Below are positions 1-5,025 of a stretch of 5,209 nt of DNA, piece by piece. The translations under genes were made by a program, and so were the position numbers. Every line of letters begins with the position of its first letter. Position 1 is the first letter of the stretch. The notes beneath the pieces are model-generated. The model ran no database searches and had not been told where the DNA came from. It was given only the letters and a program-made list of their open reading frames with translations. Where the stretch lies: contig JAFAEA010000100.1 of assembly GCA_023424355.1 (NCBI GenBank), forward strand, positions 1 to 5,209, in the 5' to 3' direction. This stretch comes from Chloroflexota bacterium (lineage in GTDB: Bacteria > Chloroflexota > Chloroflexia > Thermomicrobiales > UBA6265).

Positions 1-419
1 TTGTATCGCGGGAGCCACTCCACCAGTCGAATGGGACCGCTCAACATCACCACCAGCCACATGCCCAACAAGCCGATGGCGAGGTAAAGCAGGTGACGGC
101 TGGAAAGCGAGAACTCGAGCGCACCGATAGCGATCAGATCCGGCGAGAGGCGCTGGATGATGATCATTCCAAGCATCGCGAGGGTGGCTGTGATGGGGAA
201 GAGCACCTGATCGCCTCGGAACCCGCGCAAGCTGAAGGTGATATTTACCAACAGCATCGCGGCAGCAGCGGCGATTCCGACCGAAACATCGCGCCAGGTC
301 CATTCAACGGTGCCTTTATCGACCAAAAAGATCGTGAGCGAACCCACCAGGGTGATCAACGCGGTGATGATCAGCAGATTGAACTCGGTCAGGCGCGAGG
401 CTGGTCGATATCGCTTCAT
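1..419 (-). CDS. FtsW/RodA/SpoVE-family (SEDS) cell-wall polymerase, N-terminal part
   Basis: An open frame without a stop runs from ATG at 419-417 to the left edge, giving 139 residues of an incomplete protein. It starts MKRYRPASRLTEFNLL and shows about four hydrophobic segments (roughly residues 13-33, 46-63, 73-89 and 109-127). The stretch GDQVLFPITATLAMLGMIII followed by QRLSPD (residues 69-94) resembles the 'DPVLLPL..LLNGLGLVMI.RLDP' signature of SEDS proteins with an extended N-terminus. HLLYLAIGLLGMWLVVML (109-126) fits the next SEDS helix. SEDS proteins are membrane glycosyltransferases that polymerise peptidoglycan from lipid II together with a class B penicillin-binding protein, in elongation (RodA) or division (FtsW). 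The catalytic Asp region lies outside the window, so RodA and FtsW cannot be told apart. The start is 2 bases after the mtnP stop, and GGAAAG at 436-431 is a possible ribosome site, so translational coupling is likely. Another polytopic membrane protein is possible but less likely. Confidence 0.75.
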   Translation of the reverse strand, partial: MKRYRPASRLTEFNLLIITALITLVGSLTIFLVDKGTVEWTWRDVSVGIAAAAAMLLVNITFSLRGFRGDQVLFPITATLAMLGMIIIQRLSPDLIAIGALEFSLSSRHLLYLAIGLLGMWLVVMLSGPIRLVEWLPRY

Positions 420-421
420 TG

Positions 422-1273
422 TTACTGGAGCTTTCCGGGAGCACGCGTGATGAGGTTCACACGGTTCACGAGATCATCCGGAATGTCATGCGTCATAACA
501 GCACTGGTGGTGCCACCTGCGCAATCGCAGGCAGGATGTGCATCTGAGGCGAGACCTCGCACCACGTTGCGGGCTGTCTCGACATTCTCTGCCAGCACGC
601 GCTGGATGGTCTCCAGCGAGACATCATCTTCGCTCTCGTGCCACACATCGAAATCGGTCACCATCGCCAGGGATGCGTAGCAGAGTCCAGCTTCGCGAGC
701 GAGGCGGGATTCCGGCATAGCGGTCATGCCGATAACATCGGCGCCCCACTGGCGATACAGATTGCTTTCCGCACGCGTGCTGAATTGCGGTCCTTCAATA
801 CAGATGTACGTGCCGCCATCTTCGACCAGCTCTTGCGATTCCTGGGCGAAGTGGAGAATGCGCTCCCGCAAGTGCGGACAAAACGGATCCGCCATACCGA
901 CGTGCGCCACCACGCCGCCTTCGAAGAAGGTGCGAGGTCGCTGTCCGGCAGTACGATCGATGATTTGGTCCGGCACTACAGCAGATCGCGGCGGCATGTC
1001 GATATTCAGGCTGCCAACGGCATTCACCGCCAGCACGTGCGTGACACCCAGCAGCTTCAGGGCCGCGATATTCGCCTGGTAAGGAACTTCAGAGGGATTG
1101 TACTTGTGTCCGATGCCGTGGCGGGCGATGAACGCGACTTCGCTGCCGCTGGCCAATTTGCCGATCACAACTGGAGCACTTGGGGATCCCCAGGGAGTCT
1201 CGATTTCTTGAAGTCGCACATCCTGCAAATCCGGCAGATCGTACAGCCCGGTTCCTCCAATTACTCCCAGCAT
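422..1273 (-). CDS. mtnP: S-methyl-5'-thioadenosine phosphorylase
   Basis: Cytosolic enzyme that splits 5'-methylthioadenosine with phosphate into adenine and 5-methylthioribose-1-phosphate, recycling the by-product of polyamine synthesis into methionine and purine salvage. The protein has 283 residues, usual for the family. Visible motifs of the trimeric nucleoside phosphorylase/MTAP superfamily are the phosphate loop IGGTGLYDL (5-13), the phosphate-binding ARHGIGH (50-56), NAVGSL (84-89), EGPQFSTRAES (160-170), the ribose-side MTAMPE (183-188) and TDFDVW (206-211). The two Asp residues of TDFDVW (207 and 209) match the pair that reads the 6-amino group of adenine in MTAP. Purine nucleoside phosphorylases carry Asn there, and methylthioinosine phosphorylases differ, so MTA is the best substrate call. 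Near the C-terminus CDC (249-251) is a CXC motif seen in several bacterial and archaeal relatives. AGGAG (1288-1284) lies 10 bases before the ATG. It is the first gene of a minus-strand pair with the SEDS gene. No convincing promoter was found. Confidence 0.96.
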   Translation of the reverse strand: MLGVIGGTGLYDLPDLQDVRLQEIETPWGSPSAPVVIGKLASGSEVAFIARHGIGHKYNPSEVPYQANIAALKLLGVTHVLAVNAVGSLNIDMPPRSAVVPDQIIDRTAGQRPRTFFEGGVVAHVGMADPFCPHLRERILHFAQESQELVEDGGTYICIEGPQFSTRAESNLYRQWGADVIGMTAMPESRLAREAGLCYASLAMVTDFDVWHESEDDVSLETIQRVLAENVETARNVVRGLASDAHPACDCAGGTTSAVMTHDIPDDLVNRVNLITRAPGKLQ

Positions 1274-1300
1274 GAATCTTGCGCTCCTCGGTTCAGTACG

Positions 1301-1316
1301 TGCACCAATGTGTGCA
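1301..1316. repeat. Short palindrome in the mtnP/DUF1801 divergent spacer
   Basis: TGCAC (1301-1305) and GTGCA (1312-1316) form a perfect 5-base inverted repeat with a 6-base spacer, the size and spacing of a dimeric regulator half-site pair. It lies 28 bases upstream of the mtnP start. The arms are short enough to occur by chance, so an operator role is only a suggestion. Confidence 0.3.
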
Positions 1317-1330
1317 TTCGATCATGGTAA

Positions 1331-1350
1331 CGTTTCGGCACACCGAAATG
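1331..1350. promoter_or_regulatory. 20-base palindrome, possible operator between divergent genes
   Basis: CGTTTCGG (1331-1338) and CCGAAATG (1343-1350) pair over 8 positions (7 Watson-Crick and one G-T) around the 4-base centre CACA. The symmetry is strong for a 104-base spacer and sits between the divergent mtnP and DUF1801 starts, a usual site for a shared operator. There is no T-run on either side, so it is not an intrinsic terminator. As RNA it could equally be a leader hairpin for the DUF1801 gene. Structure is seen; function is inferred. Confidence 0.45.
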
Positions 1351-1366
1351 TGGTCACAATTATCGC

Positions 1367-1371
1367 AGGAG
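1367..1371 (+). promoter_or_regulatory. Ribosome binding site that sets the DUF1801 start
   Basis: AGGAG at 1367-1371 is six bases before ATG 1378. The same frame is open back to an ATG at 1279. That upstream start has no comparable site, and it would add 33 residues that look non-coding and would read through both spacer palindromes. The 1378 start also gives MATIDEYVARFP, the normal N-terminus of the family. Confidence 0.8.
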
Positions 1372-1377
1372 TCTCAC

Positions 1378-1740
1378 ATGGCAACCATCGATGAATATGT
1401 TGCACGGTTTCCGGAAGAAGTAGGCAAGCGACTCGAATCCATCCGGGCAGTGGCGCACAAGGCGATTCCCGATGTGGTTGAGGCCGTGAAGTGGAACCAA
1501 CCAGCCTTCACCCATCCGGATGGGATGATTCTGGCGATGGTGTCTGCTCACAAGCAGCACATCAATGTCGTGGTGACCCCCAGTGCTCTGCAGGCGAATG
1601 CCGACAACTTCGAGGATTTCGCCCTCGGCAAGGGATCGGTGAAGGTCCCGCACGATGTTGAACTACCACTGGATCGGCTGGAGAAGCTGATGGCGTGGCG
1701 CTACAAGGAGTACACTGCATCCGGCGTGAAATGGATGTAA
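1378..1740 (+). CDS. DUF1801 (YdhG-like) domain protein
   Basis: A small soluble protein of 120 residues of the DUF1801/YdhG-like family. Family hallmarks in order are TIDEYVARFPEEVGKRLESIR (3-23), an N-terminal helix with the usual 'YIA.FP.EV...L..IR' pattern; AIPDVVEAVKWNQPAF (29-44), the 'P..EE.ISW..PAF' core; a central strand region MILAMVSAHKQHINVVVTPSAL (50-71); GKGSVKVPHDVELPLDRLEKLMAWR (84-108), the 'GKG...FP...PLP..L...I..R' C-terminal signature. No catalytic residues are established for the family, which has an SRPBCC-independent alpha/beta fold and is often annotated only as a domain of unknown function. There is no signal peptide or membrane segment. It is transcribed divergently from mtnP and lies 133 bases before rpsO, which has its own promoter, so it looks monocistronic. 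No clear terminator follows it; the GCCC/GGGC-TTTT hairpin at 1799-1819 might serve. The family call is firm and the cellular role unknown. Confidence 0.87.
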   Translation: MATIDEYVARFPEEVGKRLESIRAVAHKAIPDVVEAVKWNQPAFTHPDGMILAMVSAHKQHINVVVTPSALQANADNFEDFALGKGSVKVPHDVELPLDRLEKLMAWRYKEYTASGVKWM

Positions 1741-1779
1741 CTGTCCGGTTCTCGTGCCACTTCCTGGACACCGCTTCTG

Positions 1780-1788
1780 TGCTATACT
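1780..1788 (+). promoter_or_regulatory. Extended -10 promoter of rpsO
   Basis: TGCTATACT (1780-1788) matches the extended -10 pattern TG-N-TATAAT with one change (TATACT). No good -35 box is found 16-18 bases upstream. TGGACA at 1765-1770 resembles one, but its 12-base spacer is too short. This fits an extended -10 promoter that does not need a -35. Transcription would start near 1794-1797, leaving a leader of about 78 bases before rpsO. Confidence 0.6.
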
Positions 1789-1795
1789 CGTTCGG

Positions 1796-1879
1796 TAAGC
1801 CCTTCGCCACGGGCGTTTTAATGTGTCCTGAAATCATTATTGGTCAATTAACCGACTAAGGAGAACCCGCCGAATGGCG
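1796..1879 (+). promoter_or_regulatory. Structured rpsO leader, candidate S15 autoregulation or attenuator
   Basis: GCCC (1799-1802) can pair with GGGC (1811-1814), followed by GTTTT (1815-1819), an attenuator-like arrangement. A competing stem uses CGCC (1805-1808) and GGCG (1812-1815). At the other end CGCC (1868-1871) and GGCG (1876-1879) flank GAAT, so the rpsO start codon sits in a hairpin loop and stem. GGCG 1812-1815 could instead pair with CGCC 1868-1871, so the two folds exclude each other. Ribosomal protein S15 represses its own mRNA through unrelated leader folds in several bacteria. That this leader does so is inferred; the stems are only 4 bases in a G+C-rich genome. Confidence 0.35.
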
Positions 1880-2143
1880 ATGCAAACAGCACAAAAGTCA
1901 GACATCATCGAGGCAACACGCCTGCACGATACCGATACCGGTTCGCCGGAAGTACAGATTGCTGTACTCACCGAGCGCATCCTCGAGCTCACCGATCACC
2001 TCCGCAGCCACCGCCAGGATAATCACTCTCGCCGCGGGCTGCTGAAGATGGTTGGTAAGCGCCGACGACTTCTCGCATACCTGCAGAAGACCGATATCGA
2101 GCGATATCGCCAAACCATCGCCCGCCATGGCCTGCGCAAGTAG
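1874..2143 (+). CDS. rpsO: 30S ribosomal protein S15
   Basis: Primary 16S rRNA-binding protein of the small-subunit platform. It binds the three-way junction of helices 20-22, nucleates S6/S18 joining, and contributes to a bridge to the 50S subunit. It has 89 residues, the standard length. The S15 signature is complete: DTGSPEVQIAVLTERI (21-36), then the RNA-contacting H42, H46, D49 and HSRRGLLKMVGKRRRLLAYL (51-70), ending ERYRQTIARHGLRK. The usual 'DHHSRR' reads DNHSRR here, a mild variation. AAGGAG (1858-1863) is 10 bases before ATG 1874. A second in-frame ATG (1880) is too far from it. The gene has its own promoter and a strong terminator. It precedes pnp on the same strand, as in many bacteria, but the terminator and a 383-base gap show pnp is not simply co-expressed. 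Confidence 0.98.
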   Translation: MAMQTAQKSDIIEATRLHDTDTGSPEVQIAVLTERILELTDHLRSHRQDNHSRRGLLKMVGKRRRLLAYLQKTDIERYRQTIARHGLRK

Positions 2144-2218
2144 GTTCATGAGGTCGATTCGCACAAGCGAAATCTGCATTCGGTGCCGAGTTCTGTACCC
2201 GGTACCAAAAGCATGAGT

Positions 2219-2252
2219 AAGAGCCCTGGGCATGTGCCTTGGGCTCTTTCTT
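2219..2252 (+). terminator. Intrinsic terminator after rpsO
   Basis: AAGAGCCC (2219-2226) pairs perfectly with GGGCTCTT (2241-2248), with a smaller internal GGCA/TGCC pairing in the loop. The stem runs into TTTCTT (2247-2252). It lies 75 bases after the rpsO stop. Partial read-through could still feed pnp. Confidence 0.85.
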
Positions 2253-2274
2253 GCGAAAGGAGGAAGTAAGTAAC

Positions 2275-2300
2275 AATACCTGCGGAAATCGGGAGGTATT
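2275..2300. repeat. 7-base inverted repeat at the left edge of the pnp leader element
   Basis: AATACCT (2275-2281) and AGGTATT (2294-2300) are perfect reverse complements with a 12-base loop. It abuts, sharing base 2300, the larger nested element to its right and may be one of its domains. There is no T-run, so it does not look like a second terminator. Confidence 0.6.
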
Positions 2301-2446
2301 GGAGCGATACGAGCAAGAACCTGAATCGTAGTGGCGATGCTGTGTCATCGCCCCGCAGATTTCGTAGCGGCGATACTGAGTAATCGCCCATCGAGGAGGA
2401 CACGTACGTCCTCCACTACGGAAACGAAACGGATCGTATCGCTCCA
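2300..2446 (+). repeat. Nested multi-hairpin palindromic element in the rpsO-pnp spacer
   Basis: The outer arms TGGAGCGATACGA (2300-2312) and TCGTATCGCTCCA (2434-2446) pair perfectly over 13 bases. Inside, CGTAGTGG (2327-2334) pairs with CCACTACG (2413-2420). Inside that are three hairpins: GGCGATG/CATCGCC (2333-2352), GGCGAT/ATCGCC (2369-2388) and GGAGGAC/GTCCTCC (2395-2414). As RNA this gives a closed multi-branch structure ending 80 bases before the pnp start. It contains no gene: no open frame here has a ribosome site and family features. It may be a non-autonomous palindromic repeat inserted in the spacer, a cis-acting pnp leader, or both. E. coli pnp is controlled through a leader stem cut by RNase III and then acted on by PNPase; a similar use here is inferred. 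From 2447 to the pnp ribosome site (2516-2519) I see no further structure worth calling. Confidence 0.7.
2327..2389 (+). repeat. Two tandem copies of a 27-base hairpin unit
   Basis: Copy 1 (2327-2353) and copy 2 (2363-2389) both read CGTAG-Y-GGCGAT...ATCGCCC and agree at 23 of 27 positions. They are separated by CCGCAGATT (2354-2362). Each contains a GGCGAT/ATCGCC hairpin. One change costs copy 2 the seventh base pair of copy 1 (G-C at 2339/2346 becomes A-A at 2375/2382). The duplication suggests growth of the element by unit copying. Confidence 0.65.
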
Positions 2447-2526
2447 GTTCCTCTGGTCTCCAGCAGGCATATGGAAACGCAAATCGTCACGCGGAAAGGC
2501 CGTGTGAACACAAATGGAGACACAGA

Positions 2527-4809
2527 ATGTCTATTCCTCAAGAAGTTGAACAGAAGTTCAAGAGCGTCAGCGCCGAAATCGGCGGACGCACCCTCACCTT
2601 GGAAACCGGCCGTTTGGCCCAGCTTTCCAGCGGTGCTGTCACCGTTCGCTACGGCGATTCCATGGTGCTCACCAGCGCCATCGGCGAGCGCGAGGCCAAG
2701 GAAGACATGGGCTTCTTCCCGCTCACCGTGGATTACGAAGAACGAATGTTTGCCGCCGGCAAGATCCCCGGCGGCTTCCCGAAGCGCGAAGGTCGCCCGA
2801 CTGAGGCCGCCATCCTCGCTGCTCGATTGACTGACCGCCCGATCCGCCCGCTGTTCCCGAAGGGATACAAGGCTGAGGTTCAGGTGATCACCACCGTGCT
2901 GAGCGCCGATCAGGAGAACGATTGCGATATCCTCTCCATCATCGGTGCATCTGCCGGTCTCACCATCGGTCCGGTGCCGTTCGAAGGCCCGGTTGGTGCC
3001 GTGCGCATGGGTATGAAGGATGGCGAGTTCATCATCAACCCAACCTTCGAGGAGCGCGAAGAAGGCGATCTCGATATGGTGATCGCCGGGACCGACGATG
3101 CCATCATGATGGTTGAGGGCGAGGCCAAAGAAATCTCCGAAGAGCGCATGGTGCAGGCCATCGAGCAGGCTCACGAAGTGATCCGCCAGATCGTCGATCT
3201 GCAGCGACAGCTCCAGGCCGAAGTTGGCATGGAGAAGTGGCCATTCACCAGTCCGGCACGCGATGAAAATCTCTTCACTGCCGTGCAGGAAGCTCTCGGT
3301 GGACGACTCCGTGAGGCAGTCCGCAACCCGGATAAGGTTGTGCGCCTCGAAGCCACCAGCGATCTGCAAGCCGATGTTGTGGCCCAGCTCACCGCTGGCG
3401 ATGAGCCAGCTTTCACCGAGCAGCAGGTCAACAGCACCTATGAAGCATTGCTGAAGGACGAGGTTCGCCGCGGAATCCTTGAAGAAGGCGTCCGACCGGA
3501 CGGCCGCAATCCAGAGGAAATCCGCCCGATCTGGACTCAGGTAGGCTACCTGCCGCGCGCACACGGTTCTGCCGTGTTCACCCGTGGCCAGACTCAGGCA
3601 CTCACCGTAGCTGCCCTTGGTAGCGTGGCGGAAGAGCAGCGACTCGATTCCATCACCCCGCAAACCAGCAAGCGCTACATTCATCACTACAACTTCCCGC
3701 CATACAGCGTGGGCGAAGTTCGCCGCATGCGTGGCGCCAGCCGCCGCGATATCGGTCACGGTGCGCTCGCCGAGCGCGCCCTCATCAACCAGATTCCTCC
3801 GGTAGATGAGTTCCCGTACACCATTCGCGTGGTGTCCGAGATCATGGCCTCCAACGGATCCAGCTCCATGGCTTCGGTCTGTGGTTCCACCATGGCCCTC
3901 ATGGATGCCGGTGTACCGCTGAAGAAGCCGGTGGCTGGTGTGGCCATGGGCCTCATCACCGATGCCGATAGCGGTAACTACACCGTTCTCACCGATATCC
4001 AGGGTATGGAAGATGCCCTTGGCGATATGGATTTCAAGGTCGCCGGTACTCCGGATGGCGTCACCGCCATTCAGATGGATATCAAGGTGAAGGGCATTTC
4101 GTTCGAGATCATGCGCCAGGCACTCAGCCAGGCAAATGCCGGACGCACCCACATCCTTGGCAAGATGGCCGAGACCATCGCCGAGCCGCGCGCCGAGCTG
4201 AACAAGTACGCGCCGCAGGTGGTGACCATAAAGATCGATCAGGCCAAGATCGGCAAGGTGATTGGTCCGGGTGGTTCCATGATTCGCGAGATCCAGGAAG
4301 AATCCAACTCCAAGATCAATATCGAGGACGATGGCACCATTTCGATCGCATCTGCTGATGGCGAAGGCATCGAGAAGGCCAAGGCCAAGATTCTCTCCCT
4401 CACCGAAGATCTTCCGGAAGTGAAGGTCGAGCGCGGCGAGATCTACAACGGCAAGGTTGTCAGCATCATGCCGTACGGTGCATTCGTGGAAATCGCTCCG
4501 GGCCGAGACGGTCTGGTGCACATCTCCGAGCTCAGCGAGGATCCATCGGTGCGCACCGAGCGAGTTGAGGATGTGGTGCAGCAGGGCGATGAGATCACCG
4601 TGATGGTGATTGATGTGGCCCCGAACGGCAAGGTCAGCCTCAGCCGACGCGCCGCCTTGACCGGCGAGCTGCCAGAGCCGAAGGCCCCACGCCCGCGCAA
4701 CAACGACCGTGGTGGATTCCGCGGTGGCGATCGCGATCGTGGCCCACGCCGCGATGACCGCGGCCCACGAGATCGAGGTCCACGCGACCGCGGTCCGCGA
4801 GACTACTAG
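2527..4809 (+). CDS. pnp: Polyribonucleotide nucleotidyltransferase (PNPase)
   Basis: Trimeric 3'-5' exoribonuclease that degrades RNA with phosphate, releasing nucleoside diphosphates, and can also add tails in reverse. It has 760 residues with the full bacterial layout: a first RNase PH domain (about 15-145, with the FFPLTVDYEERMFAAGKIPGGF signature region at 63-84 and RPIRPLFP at 104-111), the all-helical linker domain (about 200-310), the catalytic second RNase PH domain (about 325-545), KH (about 563-622, GxxG loop IGPGG at 579-583) and S1 (about 635-706, NGKVVSIMPYGAFVEI). Active-site residues are present: the phosphate-binding serines in SNGSSSMAS (442-450) and D496, D502 and K504, equal to E. 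coli D486, D492 and K494. An unusual Arg/Gly/Asp-rich tail follows (about 715-760). GGAG (2516-2519) is 7 bases before ATG 2527 and supports this start. Its neighbour rpsO is the classic partner, but a terminator and a folded leader lie between. Palindromic repeats rather than a T-run terminator follow it. Confidence 0.99.
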   Translation: MSIPQEVEQKFKSVSAEIGGRTLTLETGRLAQLSSGAVTVRYGDSMVLTSAIGEREAKEDMGFFPLTVDYEERMFAAGKIPGGFPKREGRPTEAAILAARLTDRPIRPLFPKGYKAEVQVITTVLSADQENDCDILSIIGASAGLTIGPVPFEGPVGAVRMGMKDGEFIINPTFEEREEGDLDMVIAGTDDAIMMVEGEAKEISEERMVQAIEQAHEVIRQIVDLQRQLQAEVGMEKWPFTSPARDENLFTAVQEALGGRLREAVRNPDKVVRLEATSDLQADVVAQLTAGDEPAFTEQQVNSTYEALLKDEVRRGILEEGVRPDGRNPEEIRPIWTQVGYLPRAHGSAVFTRGQTQALTVAALGSVAEEQRLDSITPQTSKRYIHHYNFPPYSVGEVRRMRGASRRDIGHGALAERALINQIPPVDEFPYTIRVVSEIMASNGSSSMASVCGSTMALMDAGVPLKKPVAGVAMGLITDADSGNYTVLTDIQGMEDALGDMDFKVAGTPDGVTAIQMDIKVKGISFEIMRQALSQANAGRTHILGKMAETIAEPRAELNKYAPQVVTIKIDQAKIGKVIGPGGSMIREIQEESNSKINIEDDGTISIASADGEGIEKAKAKILSLTEDLPEVKVERGEIYNGKVVSIMPYGAFVEIAPGRDGLVHISELSEDPSVRTERVEDVVQQGDEITVMVIDVAPNGKVSLSRRAALTGELPEPKAPRPRNNDRGGFRGGDRDRGPRRDDRGPRDRGPRDRGPRDY
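4735..4803 (+). repeat. pnp: DRGPR-type repeats in the PNPase C-terminal tail
   Basis: Residues 737-759 read as four units of DRGPR (the first as DRGPRRD), after an RGG-like stretch, DRGGFRGGDR (727-736). Codons differ between units: Arg uses CGT, CGC and CGA, Gly GGC and GGT, Pro CCA and CCG. The protein repeat is therefore kept while the DNA has drifted. Arg/Gly-rich tails of this kind are disordered and usually bind RNA or partner proteins; that role is inferred here. Confidence 0.8.
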
Positions 4810-4829
4810 TTCCGATTAGGACCGAAATG

Positions 4830-4926
4830 GTAGACCCGGACCTCGGCCCGCAGGCTGAGTTGTCCGGGTAATAGAAGTCACCATCAACCCGGACAACTCG
4901 CGTTGCGACGCGAGGTCCGGGTCTAC
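4830..4926. repeat. Nested palindromic element of two inverted hairpins after pnp
   Basis: GTAGACCCGGACCTCG (4830-4845) pairs perfectly with CGAGGTCCGGGTCTAC (4911-4926), and inside it GAGTTGTCCGGGT (4857-4869) pairs with ACCCGGACAACTC (4887-4899). The same DNA can fold as two side-by-side 36-base hairpins, each closed by ACCCGGAC/GTCCGGGT (4834-4869 and 4887-4922). The inner stems are CTCGGCC/GGCTGAG (loop CGCA) and CTCGCGT/ACGCGAG (loop TGCG). The second hairpin is an inverted, diverged copy of the first. It begins 21 bases after the pnp stop. Only ATTT follows the right arm, so intrinsic termination is uncertain, though the structure could protect the pnp 3' end. It resembles REP/BIME-type repeats in design. 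Confidence 0.75.
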
Positions 4927-4952
4927 ATTTACCGGGAATGTCCTTTGATCGC

Positions 4953-5009
4953 TGGTAGCAGGGCAGTTTATCTGCCCTCTAGAGGGGGAGACAAGCTCCC
5001 CCGCTACCA
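4953..5009. repeat. Y-shaped palindromic element before the MazG-like gene
   Basis: The outer arms TGGTAGC (4953-4959) and GCTACCA (5003-5009) enclose two perfect 7-base hairpins, AGGGCAG/CTGCCCT (4960-4978, loop TTTAT) and GGGGGAG/CTCCCCC (4984-5002, loop ACAAG). They are joined by CTAGA. Every base except loops and linker is paired, giving a compact three-way junction. It ends four bases before the GGGAG ribosome site of the next gene, so if transcribed it would cap the 5' leader. Neither hairpin is followed by a T-run. A weak promoter-like pair (TTGATC 4945-4950, TTTATC 4967-4972) is not convincing. Confidence 0.75.
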
Positions 5010-5012
5010 AAT

Positions 5013-5017
5013 GGGAG
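5013..5017 (+). promoter_or_regulatory. Ribosome binding site that sets the MazG-like gene start
   Basis: GGGAG (5013-5017) is 8 bases before ATG 5026 and 4 bases before ATG 5022, which is in another frame. Spacing and the recognisable protein in the 5026 frame favour ATG 5026. Confidence 0.6.
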
Positions 5018-5025
5018 CGACATGC

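Noticed and set aside
93..680. A 195-residue plus-strand frame over the SEDS gene and the mtnP end
   Set aside because: Charged, low-complexity product with no family pattern; the minus-strand frame gives clear membrane helices and SEDS signatures.
638..1330. Plus-strand frames opposite mtnP (including one of 230 residues)
   Set aside because: mtnP has every family motif on the minus strand; these frames are shadows without domains.
1742..1770. TGTCC/GGACA inverted repeat as a terminator for the DUF1801 gene
   Set aside because: Only five pairs with a 19-base loop and no T-run.
2254..2264. AAAGGAGG, a perfect ribosome-site-like sequence after the rpsO terminator
   Set aside because: No ATG, GTG or TTG follows within 5-13 bases, so no small gene can be supported.
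2251..2279. TTGCGA followed by AACAAT/CAATAC as a promoter for pnp
   Set aside because: The boxes match poorly at 16-17 base spacing and better only at a 15-base spacing; too weak to list.
2327..2420. A CRISPR-like array in the rpsO-pnp spacer
   Set aside because: Only two repeat units with a 9-base gap and no spacers of regular length; the structure is nested hairpins.
2416..4521. A 701-residue open frame on the minus strand opposite pnp
   Set aside because: It is the mirror of pnp codon usage: low-complexity His/Gly/Asp/Leu-rich composition, no family resemblance, and pnp on the plus strand is unmistakable with all catalytic residues.
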